Shown in pieces: positions 1 to 4,967 of a DNA stretch of 5,185 nt. The number at the start of each line of letters is the position of its first letter. The stretch's first letter is position 1. A program made the translations under genes and the position numbers. Source of the stretch: a bacterium (lineage in GTDB: Bacteria > Patescibacteriota > Minisyncoccia > UBA6257 > GWB1-50-10); NCBI GenBank assembly GCA_021791135.1, contig JAJYXD010000050.1:1-5185 (forward strand). Reading direction: 5' to 3'. The notes under the pieces are model-generated. The model searched no databases. It was not told the origin of the DNA and was given only the letters and a program-made list of their open reading frames with translations.

Positions 1-132
1 AAATCGGCATCAGATTACAAAAACGGAAAAGAAAACGCCCTCCAGTTTTTGGTGGGGCAGGTAATGGCAGAAACCAAAGGGAAAGCAGATCCCGAGATCG
101 CGAAGAAGATACTAAAGGAAAAGCTCGGTTAG
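1..132 (+). CDS. gatB: Aspartyl/glutamyl-tRNA(Asn/Gln) amidotransferase subunit B, C-terminal end (partial)
   Basis: The reading frame is open from base 1 to a TAG stop at 130-132 and gives 43 residues; the rest of the gene lies left of the window. The stretch GKENALQFLVGQVMAETKGKADP closely resembles the conserved GatB C-terminus (family pattern GKxxALxFLVGQVMxxTKGKAxP), followed by the usual short helix ending in KEKLG. This is the end of the YqeY-like tail domain that contacts tRNA. GatB works with GatA and GatC in the cytoplasm to convert Glu-tRNA(Gln) or Asp-tRNA(Asn) to the amidated form, which bacteria need when they lack the matching direct synthetase. The catalytic domain is not visible, so activity cannot be judged. 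The gene converges on rnhA, with a long palindrome between them. Identity is firm despite the short fragment because the GQVM/TKGKA signature is very characteristic. Confidence 0.93.
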   Translation, partial: KSASDYKNGKENALQFLVGQVMAETKGKADPEIAKKILKEKLG

Positions 133-154
133 TGTCGAAATTAGGGCCCCAAAG

Positions 155-198
155 AGATGTCCTCAAAATTTCACATATGTGAAATTTTGAGGACATCT
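155..198. terminator. Perfect 44-bp palindrome, probable bidirectional terminator between gatB and rnhA
   Basis: The two 22-base arms (155-176 and 177-198) are exact reverse complements with no spacer. The RNA from either strand would form a hairpin of up to about 20 bp with a tiny loop. The element lies between two converging stop codons (gatB at 132, rnhA at 207). On the + strand it is followed by a T-rich run (198-208, with C201, A205 and G206 interrupting). On the - strand the following bases are less T-rich and reach a GGGCCC block (144-149). Termination is therefore better supported for gatB than for rnhA. The length and perfection exceed what a terminator needs, so a dispersed palindromic repeat that serves as a terminator is an alternative. 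Confidence 0.75.
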
Positions 199-206
199 TT
201 CTTTAG

Positions 207-608
207 TTAGATCAAAGTATCTAGTGCTCTATTCACGAGCGCGTCCGCACGCTTGTTTTCCTCGCGTCTCACGTGTTTGAAAATTACCGATCCGAAGTCC
301 TGTTTCAGATTCCACACCTCGATAAAAAGCGGCTTCAGATCGTCATCTTTTACCTTATATTCTCCGTTTAACTGGCTCACCATGAGCTCGCTGTCGGATC
401 GCACTTCGATGTCCGTTCCCTTTGCTTTTTCCTTCCCGATAAGTTGCCTTGCCTTCTCTAGGGCAAAAATAAGCGCCGAGTACTCCGCAATATTATTGGT
501 GGTCTTTCCGATCGATTCCCCATACTCCTTATCCCCCACCACAACCCCAATTGCGGCCGGACCCGGATTCCCTCTCGCACCACCATCGGTGTAAATAATT
601 AACTTCAT
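207..608 (-). CDS. rnhA: Ribonuclease HI
   Basis: This 133-residue protein is a single RNase H domain, which cleaves the RNA strand of RNA-DNA hybrids such as R-loops and replication primers in the cytoplasm. All four acidic catalytic residues can be placed: D8 in YTDGGARGNPGPA, E42 in NNIAEYSAL, D72 in SDSELM, and D122 in ENKRADALVNRA. The basic protrusion of E. coli RNase HI seems to be missing, giving a compact form like the archaeal/YpdQ-type enzymes. The start is ATG at 606-608 because MKLIIYTDGG is the usual domain beginning. An in-frame ATG at 710 would add 34 residues translated from the inverted repeat and is rejected. The ribosome binding site is weak: GAGG lies about 14 nt upstream. 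It is the last gene of the leftward block and may have its own promoter in the inverted repeat at 648-718. The family assignment is secure; substrate preference within the family is not tested here. Confidence 0.93.
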   Translation of the reverse strand: MKLIIYTDGGARGNPGPAAIGVVVGDKEYGESIGKTTNNIAEYSALIFALEKARQLIGKEKAKGTDIEVRSDSELMVSQLNGEYKVKDDDLKPLFIEVWNLKQDFGSVIFKHVRREENKRADALVNRALDTLI

Positions 609-647
609 ATAACTTAAACGTACCTCAAAAAACTTTGCAGAGCGAGA

Positions 648-718
648 TCGGTATAATGGAAAAAGTGAGTAAGACTTGGCCAAGCGGCCCGGAGCGCTCA
701 CTTTTTCCATTATACCGA
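648..718. repeat. Long inverted repeat (22-bp arms) with a TATAAT in each arm
   Basis: Bases 648-669 and 697-718 are exact reverse complements, and 670/696 can add a G-U pair in RNA. They enclose a 26-nt GC-rich centre (671-696) that contains the palindrome CTTGGCCAAG (675-684); a second small palindrome, GAGCGCTC (692-699), straddles the start of the right arm. The left arm has TATAAT on the + strand (652-657) and the right arm has it on the - strand (709-714), so the two would face each other. The element fills most of the 124-bp gap between pgeF and rnhA. No T-run follows either side, so it is not a standard rho-independent terminator. It could be an RNA processing hairpin, a promoter island, or a small non-autonomous repeat. 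The sequence fact is certain; the role is unknown. Confidence 0.9.
709..714 (-). promoter_or_regulatory. Possible -10 box of an rnhA promoter
   Basis: A perfect TATAAT on the - strand lies about 100 nt upstream of the rnhA start and just after the pgeF stop codon. Transcription from it would start near 702 and leave a leader of roughly 94 nt that contains the left arm of the inverted repeat. The -35 region is poor: the best fit is ATGAGG (3 of 6) with a 16-bp spacer. There is no TG extension. The same hexamer occurs on the other strand in the left arm (652-657), so its presence may simply reflect the repeat. Weak support. Confidence 0.3.
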
Positions 719-732
719 GCGCGCAATCATCC

Positions 733-1467
733 TCATCTCATCATCACCACAGTCGCAAACCTCCCTTCCTTTTCTCCCGTTTCCCGAGAACGATGATGGG
801 AGAAAAAACTCTTGTCGCTTCCCGTATCAATCTCGCTTACTTCGATATTTCCCCTCGGAATTCCTGAATCGAGAAGCTGTTTTACATTATACCCTACAAT
901 ATCCACCGCAACTCCCCCACCGGAAACATACTTAAGGAATGGATTCCATTCGCTCGAGTACATTCTTGTGTTCTTCGTAAATACATACGACTCCTTATGA
1001 ATCCCCGGTCCGATTCCGACAACGACGTCGACGGACTTGCTTCCGTATTGTTTTTCCAGCGCCTCAACCACTCGCACACATAGTTTTGCGTCGGTGCTTT
1101 TCCATCCCGCATGCACAAGTGCAATCACTTTCACTGCCGGATCAAAAAGGACGATCGGCAGGCAATCTGCCGTGAGAAGAAAAAGCGCTATCCCCTTTTC
1201 CCGCGTGATAAGTGCGTTCGCCTTTATGCTTTCATCCTTCCCTATTCCCGTTGGCGTGTCGCGTGTTATTTCTTCGATCACGCCTTCATCCCACACGCTC
1301 ATTACCGCGCACTTTTTCGGATCAACACCGAGTTTTTGTAAATAGTCCTCTCGACTCTTCAGAACTTTCTCCTCCTCGCCCCACAAAAAAGACATATTCC
1401 CGTCCTCAACGGACGAGAATTTATAGACAAGACTTGTTGTACTTTCTAGTCTTTGCGACTGGAACAT
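733..1467 (-). CDS. pgeF: PgeF/YfiH family laccase-domain protein (peptidoglycan editing factor / purine nucleoside enzyme), variant metal site
   Basis: The protein has 244 residues, normal for the COG1496 family. Family members have been described as purine nucleoside phosphorylase/adenosine deaminase-like enzymes and, in E. coli, as editing misplaced residues during cell-wall synthesis. Clear signatures are LTADCLPIV (98-106, C102), VHAGWKST (118-125, H119), GIGPGI (151-156), and a C-terminal FFSHHRSRETG...GRFATV block. Two of the three expected metal ligands are therefore present. The first ligand, the His of the usual QVHG motif, aligns with SVWDEG (57-62), which has Trp59 instead. DALIT is also changed to NALIT, and the usual CT near the end is DT. 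The start is ATG at 1465-1467, only 4 nt after the stop of the DHH gene, with AAGGTG about 13 nt upstream; coupled translation is likely. ATG at 1393-1395 would remove conserved N-terminal sequence. The family is clear; activity is uncertain. Confidence 0.85.
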   Translation of the reverse strand: MFQSQRLESTTSLVYKFSSVEDGNMSFLWGEEEKVLKSREDYLQKLGVDPKKCAVMSVWDEGVIEEITRDTPTGIGKDESIKANALITREKGIALFLLTADCLPIVLFDPAVKVIALVHAGWKSTDAKLCVRVVEALEKQYGSKSVDVVVGIGPGIHKESYVFTKNTRMYSSEWNPFLKYVSGGGVAVDIVGYNVKQLLDSGIPRGNIEVSEIDTGSDKSFFSHHRSRETGEKEGRFATVVMMR

Positions 1468-1471
1468 TGGA

Positions 1472-2308
1472 TTATCTTATCACCTTCCACGGTACTTTCT
1501 TTCCTTTTTTTACCTCGAACCCTGCCGCCTTCTTGTGTCCCCCGCCTCCGTATTTCGCGGCGACTTTCGACACATCCACCTTCCCGTTCGAGCGAAGCGA
1601 AACGCCGATGTCGCCGTTCGATTCCATCCTCCACACGATCCCGAACGGCGGCCGCTTTTTTGCGAGTGCGTGCCCCAAGTCCGATTCGAAGACGGGCGAG
1701 TTTGCCGCCAGCACCTTGTATCCGCAAAATCGCACGAGGAATGTCGATCGTCTCATGACGAACTCGATCGCCTGTTTCTCATATTCCAAAATCGTCGCCC
1801 CCTGCGCCGCCGTTTTTTGAAACTCCCCTCGCGTTTCGAACTTCCTCGAAAAAACATCCCACTCCGCAAAATCGAAGCCGAGAAGCGTGAGTGCTCTCCC
1901 GATTTCTTTTGAATGTGCGGAATGAAAATGCCACAAGTCATTCTCTTCCACATACTTCAGGAGGCGCGGAACCTTCTTTTCCGGATGAAAATACCGCCAT
2001 GCCAACACCGCACCCGAATGATCATTATTGAACACGTCCTCCGGAAACACCTCGGTGTCCATTTTTCTACTTACATGATGATCGAGGATCACCACACTCT
2101 TATTCTTGCGCCTGAGCTTCTCTTGAACCGCTTTCGGATAACTTACATCGATTGAGTAAATTATCTTCCCTCGCAACTGCTTTTCAGGGAGCGTTCCCGG
2201 TCTGACCGGAATATACTCCGCCTTGTTTCCGAATTCCTTCCACGCGGCCCACGCGCCCGCGAATCCATCAATGCAATTTTTGTGATAAGTAACAATAATA
2301 TGTTTCAT
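1472..2308 (-). CDS. DHH/DHHA1-family phosphoesterase
   Basis: This 278-residue protein belongs to the DHH superfamily of metal-dependent phosphoesterases (RecJ, NrnA/NrnB oligoribonucleases, GdpP and others). The N-terminal DHH domain shows H9 and D14 in YHKNCIDGF, D54 in DVSYP, the DHH triad at 76-78 (LDHH), and D124 in ENDLW. A DHHA1 substrate-binding domain ends in GGGGHKKAAGF (254-264). The opening YHxxCxDGFxxAWAAWK resembles the uncharacterised COG2404-type DHH phosphohydrolases more than RecJ or NrnA. No membrane segments or sensor domains are seen, so it is probably cytoplasmic. Likely substrates are short oligonucleotides or a cyclic or linear dinucleotide, but this is inference. ATG at 2306-2308 is chosen because MKHIIVTYH begins the first strand; an in-frame GTG at 2320 would add four residues. 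No good ribosome binding site is seen for either. It lies 29 nt after pgk and 4 nt before pgeF, consistent with one transcript. Confidence 0.88.
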   Translation of the reverse strand: MKHIIVTYHKNCIDGFAGAWAAWKEFGNKAEYIPVRPGTLPEKQLRGKIIYSIDVSYPKAVQEKLRRKNKSVVILDHHVSRKMDTEVFPEDVFNNDHSGAVLAWRYFHPEKKVPRLLKYVEENDLWHFHSAHSKEIGRALTLLGFDFAEWDVFSRKFETRGEFQKTAAQGATILEYEKQAIEFVMRRSTFLVRFCGYKVLAANSPVFESDLGHALAKKRPPFGIVWRMESNGDIGVSLRSNGKVDVSKVAAKYGGGGHKKAAGFEVKKGKKVPWKVIR

Positions 2309-2337
2309 GGTTCTATTCACTACAAACTACCCACTAC

Positions 2338-3498
2338 TCACTTCTGTAATGCTTCAATCCCGGGCAGTTTCTTCCCGCTCAAATACTCGAGCATGGCTCC
2401 GCCTCCCGTGGAGAGAAACACATTCTTGGAAATTAGGGATTTTGAACCAGGAATCAAGGAAATAGACGATACGGTCTCGCCGCCGCCGACCACAGTATGC
2501 GCTTTTTTATTCATAAGGACCGCATTCCACACTCCTCGTGTTCCCTCCTCGAATCCTCTCTTTTCAAAGAGCCCCATCGGTCCGTTCCAGATTATCGTCC
2601 TCGAGTTTTTTATGACCGCCGCGAACTGTTCAACCGTCTTCGGACCTATGTCAAGGATTTTCCCGTTCTGCCTCTCCGCGTCGATGGGAAGGATGATTTT
2701 CTTACTCCTCAAACATTGCTTCGCGAACGCCGTCGACTTCATGTCGACCAGAGAGTCGCCGATCGGTAATCCCTGCGCCTCAAAGAACGTGTTTGCGGGT
2801 CCTCCTCCCAGGAGAAAATAATCCGCTTTCCCTAAGAAGTGTTGTATAATCCCTATCTTATCGGAAATTTTCGCGCCTCCGATAATTATCGACATCGGAT
2901 GTCGATAATTGTCTGTTATGCGGTCAAAATTTCTTACTTCCTTTTCCATGAGCAATCCCGCATATGACGGGATGTACTTCGTAATCGCGCGGACCGACGC
3001 GTGTGCACGATGAGAGACCGCGAACGCGTCATTTACGAACACATCACCAAGTGCGGCAAGCTGCGCGGCGAACCTTGAATCGTCTTGTTCCTCGCCCGCA
3101 ATGAAACGGAGATTCTCGAGAAGAAAAATGCTCTTCGGTCTTGCTTCCTCGATTTGCATTTCAATTTTTCCGAAATCGAAATGCGGCACGAATTTCACCT
3201 TCGTCCCGAGCTTCCCCGAGAGAATCCTCGCAAACGTCTGTAGTGAAAGTTTGCCGTCACGTTTTGAAATTTGAAATTTGAAATTTGAAATTTCCCTCAC
3301 GGGGTTTGGTCTTCCCCTATGGCTCAAAAGCACCACTTTCCCCTTGTGGCGCAAAAGATGTACAATCGTGGGAAGAATCGCCTCAATCCTGTACGCGTTC
3401 TTCTCGCCTCCCTCCTCGATATTCAGATCGACGCGTACCAGAAATACACGTCCGCGAATTTTCTTCGGATTCATTTGGGAAATACAACGCATGGCCAT
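2338..3498 (-). CDS. pgk: Phosphoglycerate kinase
   Basis: Pgk transfers the phosphate of 1,3-bisphosphoglycerate to ADP, giving ATP and 3-phosphoglycerate, in cytoplasmic glycolysis. The whole family pattern is visible: RVDLN (22-26), SHRGRP (59-64), LLENLRF, VNDAFAVSHRAHAS, IIGGAKISDK, LLGGGPANTF, LDIGPKT, WNGPMGLFE, GGGET (338-342), STGGGAMLE (363-371) and LPGIEAL. At 386 residues it is slightly short. Oddities are SHRGRP for SHLGRP, AFAVSHR for AFGTAHR, GGGE for the usual GGGD nucleotide-site motif, a shortened stretch before LDIGPKT, and a loop after SHRGRP encoded by a 7-nt tandem repeat. The start is uncertain. ATG at 3498 or 3492 gives the expected N-terminal strand (CISQMNPKKIRGRV resembles the family's TIxDxDLxGKRV) and fits the promoter at 3507-3515; ATG at 3474 is shorter. 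None has a good ribosome binding site. First gene of the leftward operon. Confidence 0.95.
   Translation of the reverse strand: MAMRCISQMNPKKIRGRVFLVRVDLNIEEGGEKNAYRIEAILPTIVHLLRHKGKVVLLSHRGRPNPVREISNFKFQISKRDGKLSLQTFARILSGKLGTKVKFVPHFDFGKIEMQIEEARPKSIFLLENLRFIAGEEQDDSRFAAQLAALGDVFVNDAFAVSHRAHASVRAITKYIPSYAGLLMEKEVRNFDRITDNYRHPMSIIIGGAKISDKIGIIQHFLGKADYFLLGGGPANTFFEAQGLPIGDSLVDMKSTAFAKQCLRSKKIILPIDAERQNGKILDIGPKTVEQFAAVIKNSRTIIWNGPMGLFEKRGFEEGTRGVWNAVLMNKKAHTVVGGGETVSSISLIPGSKSLISKNVFLSTGGGAMLEYLSGKKLPGIEALQK
2881..2913. repeat. Near-perfect 15-bp hairpin inside pgk
   Basis: Bases 2884-2895 and 2899-2910 are exact 12-base reverse complements around a CGG loop. The outer bases 2881-2882 and 2912-2913 also pair, with one T/G opposition (2883/2911). 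It lies within pgk and encodes roughly DNYRHPMSIII, where family members have sequence of similar length, so the coding frame is not disturbed. It may affect mRNA folding or be chance; no function can be assigned. Confidence 0.6.
3264..3291. repeat. Four tandem copies of TTGAAAT within pgk
   Basis: The 7-nt unit TTGAAAT occurs four times without a mismatch (3264-3270, 3271-3277, 3278-3284, 3285-3291) and runs on for two more bases. On the coding (-) strand it reads as ATTTCAA units and encodes residues 70-79 of Pgk, ISNFKFQISK, because a 7-nt unit shifts frame with each copy. It sits in the loop between SHRGRP and the LSLQTF helix. Three extra copies (21 nt) would keep the frame; a single gain or loss would break the gene. 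This is a simple repeat and not a CRISPR, as there are no spacers. Confidence 0.95.
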
Positions 3499-3506
3499 AC
3501 AGGGAA

Positions 3507-3515
3507 ATTATAGCA
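3507..3515 (-). promoter_or_regulatory. Extended -10 promoter for the pgk operon
   Basis: On the - strand the sequence reads TGCTATAAT, a perfect -10 hexamer (3512-3507) with a TGn extension. The -35 is weak (ATAACG, 3 of 6, 18-bp spacer), which an extended -10 can tolerate. The expected transcription start is about 7 nt downstream, near 3499-3501, directly at or next to the pgk ATG at 3498. The mRNA would be leaderless or nearly so, which agrees with the absence of a ribosome binding site. The promoter overlaps the start of the divergent ndh gene. An overlapping + strand TATAGC (3509-3514) six nt before the ndh ATG could be a weaker -10 for a leaderless ndh mRNA. Confidence 0.65.
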
Positions 3516-3519
3516 GGTT

Positions 3520-4767
3520 ATGAAACACATCGTTATTCTCGGCGCGGGGTTCGGAGGACTCCAAGCCGCACTTACGCTCGAAAAACTGCTGAAACGACGC
3601 CGTAGCTCGGAAGAATATTCCGTAACACTCGTGGACAGGAACGCGTTTCATACGTTCACGCCACTTCTTTACGAAATCGCCGCGACCTCTCCGGAGACCG
3701 CGGGTGATCTCAAACTTCAAGCGCTGGTATCCTTCCCGCTTAAAAAACTTGTCGAGAAACGAAACATTATGTTGGTAGAAGATAACTTTATTGCGCTCGA
3801 TCTAGATTGCAAAACTGTGACGCTCTTAAAATCGAAAATCGAGTTCGAGTATCTTATAATAGCGCTCGGATCGGAGTCCTATTATTTTGATATCCCCGGT
3901 CTCGACAAGTATGCGCTTTCTCTAAAAACATTCGACGACGCGATCCGAATCCGTGATCGTATCGTCTCGGTATTTCGTACGGCGGAGCGAAACGTACGCA
4001 TTATAGTCGGCGGAGGAGGTCCGAACGGAGTGGAGATCGCGAGCGAGATCCGGCAGTGGATTCCCGAACTTAAGAAAGAGTGCGATCAAAAAAATTGCGG
4101 TGCGGAGATTACGATCGTCGAGGGTGCGGCACGCGTGCTTGCGGCATTCGACGAAAAAACATCGGAACGGGCGATGAAACGTCTCCACGCCCTTGGAATC
4201 TGGACACTTTTAAACACGAGAATCACCGAAGCCGACGGAGAGAAGGTATATTTGAGTAATGGAACATCGAAGAACTACGACGTCTTTATCTGGACCGGCG
4301 GCGTCAAAACGAACTCCGCAATCGATTCCTTGCCTCTTAAAAAAGGAGGGCGAGGAGGAATCGAGATAGATGCGGACACTGCGCCACGCGACACGACATA
4401 CGACTTTGTCTTTGCAATCGGCGATAACGCACTGCTCCATCACCCGCTCACGCATACGTCGACACCACTCATGGCGCGACCTGCCATGATTCAAGGAAGA
4501 ATTGCCGCAAAAAACATTATCGCGACCATCACCAAAAAGGACGAGAAATACCGATATTCATTCCGTAGTTATCCGTATATCGCTCCTCTGGGAGGAAAAT
4601 ATGCGATCGCAAAGGTGGGGAAACTTTATGTTTCGGGTCTCCCCGCCTGGATCTTCAAGGGGTTCACGGAACTGAACTACTTCCTCTCCATCATGCCGTT
4701 TTGGACCGCAATTAAGGTGTGGCTCAAGGGGCTTTCGATATTCATACGGAACGACCGACTCGGGTAA
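3520..4767 (+). CDS. ndh: Type II NADH dehydrogenase (NADH:quinone oxidoreductase, FAD-dependent)
   Basis: This 415-residue flavoprotein fits NDH-2, which passes electrons from NADH to membrane quinone without pumping protons. The FAD Rossmann motif GAGFGG (8-13) is followed by D39 at the end of the second strand and by the family signature FHTFTPLLYEIA (43-54). The NADH Rossmann motif GGGGPNGVE (164-172) includes the family Glu, and acidic E201 ends its second strand, favouring NADH over NADPH. FAIGD (298-302) is the second FAD contact. The aromatic C-terminal segment after about residue 375 (IFKGFTELNYFLSIMPFW...) matches the amphipathic membrane anchor of NDH-2. No signal peptide; it would be peripheral on the inner face. 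Start ATG at 3520 is fixed by the MKHIVILGAGFGG opening. There is no good ribosome binding site, so a leaderless mRNA is possible. It diverges from pgk and converges on the 5S gene 19 nt after its stop. Sulfide:quinone oxidoreductase is a more distant alternative, less likely given the NDH-2 motifs. Confidence 0.88.
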   Translation: MKHIVILGAGFGGLQAALTLEKLLKRRRSSEEYSVTLVDRNAFHTFTPLLYEIAATSPETAGDLKLQALVSFPLKKLVEKRNIMLVEDNFIALDLDCKTVTLLKSKIEFEYLIIALGSESYYFDIPGLDKYALSLKTFDDAIRIRDRIVSVFRTAERNVRIIVGGGGPNGVEIASEIRQWIPELKKECDQKNCGAEITIVEGAARVLAAFDEKTSERAMKRLHALGIWTLLNTRITEADGEKVYLSNGTSKNYDVFIWTGGVKTNSAIDSLPLKKGGRGGIEIDADTAPRDTTYDFVFAIGDNALLHHPLTHTSTPLMARPAMIQGRIAAKNIIATITKKDEKYRYSFRSYPYIAPLGGKYAIAKVGKLYVSGLPAWIFKGFTELNYFLSIMPFWTAIKVWLKGLSIFIRNDRLG

Positions 4768-4769
4768 CG

Positions 4770-4917
4770 AAAAAGGAGCTTTTGTATGCCGGCGTACCCT
4801 ACTTTCCCAACCACAAGGATTAGTATCATCAGGCCGAAGCGCTTTCACTTCTCTGTTCGGAAAGGGAAGAGGTGGGTCACACTTCGGTAAAACACCGGCA
4901 AACAAAAACTCCTTTTT
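4770..4917. other. Inverted repeat enclosing the 5S gene: pre-5S processing stem and possible rRNA terminator
   Basis: Bases 4770-4785 and 4902-4917 match as reverse complements at 15 of 16 positions, and the remaining pair becomes G-U in the rRNA transcript. Together they extend the 5S terminal helix outward past a single T/T mismatch (4786/4901), giving a stem of about 25 bp around the whole 5S RNA. Such stems are normally cut by RNase III/E-type nucleases to release pre-5S. On the - strand the distal arm ends in CTCC followed by five T, so it could also terminate the rRNA transcript. The arm lies only 2 nt beyond the ndh stop, so ndh messages may read antisense into it. Confidence 0.7.
4787..4900 (-). 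rRNA. rrf: 5S ribosomal RNA
   Basis: Read on the - strand this 114-nt segment begins TGCCGGTG and ends CGCCGGCA, which pair as the 5S terminal helix (9 bp including one G-U when one extra base on each side is counted). The conserved loop CCGAACAGAGAAGTGAAAGC (bacterial pattern CCGAACNCNGAAGTNAA) is present, as is the GGGAAAGTAGGGT segment near the 3' end. All expected helices appear available and the length is within the bacterial range. It is the last gene of the leftward rRNA operon, about 67 nt after the 23S 3' end. The exact ends are set from the terminal helix and could shift by one or two bases. Confidence 0.95.
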
Positions 4918-4967
4918 ACAAATCAGCTTTTTGAGATAGAAAACGTGAATGCTCTATTCGCATCATA

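Noticed and set aside
253..594. 113-codon open frame on the + strand
   Set aside because: It is antisense to rnhA, whose catalytic motifs are all intact in the other frame.
609..710. N-terminal extension of RNase HI from the ATG at 708-710
   Set aside because: The extra 34 residues come from the inverted repeat and its flank and have no family match. The RNase H domain begins exactly at MKLIIYTDGG (608).
648..718. Invertible promoter switch
   Set aside because: The repeat arms could support inversion in principle, but the enclosed 26 nt contain no promoter or gene and both arms carry the same TATAAT, so inversion would change almost nothing. No recombinase is nearby.
1212..1820. 202-codon open frame on the + strand
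   Set aside because: It is antisense to pgeF and the DHH gene, rich in Ser, Pro, Arg and Phe as expected from the complementary strand of conserved genes, and shows no domain.
2731..2752. Palindromic GTCGAC pair around TTCAT in pgk as an operator
   Set aside because: It is a short hexamer repeat inside conserved coding sequence far from any promoter; chance is the simpler explanation.
3264..3291. CRISPR array
   Set aside because: The units are 7 nt, directly adjacent, without spacers, and lie in the pgk coding frame.
4558..4905. Open reading frame of 115 codons on the - strand over ndh and 5S
   Set aside because: It overlaps the end of ndh in antisense and the whole 5S rRNA gene, and the protein has no recognisable domain.
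4901..4967. tRNA gene in the 23S-5S spacer
   Set aside because: At about 67 nt it has no TTC-loop (GGTTCGAATCC-like) or anticodon arm pattern on either strand.
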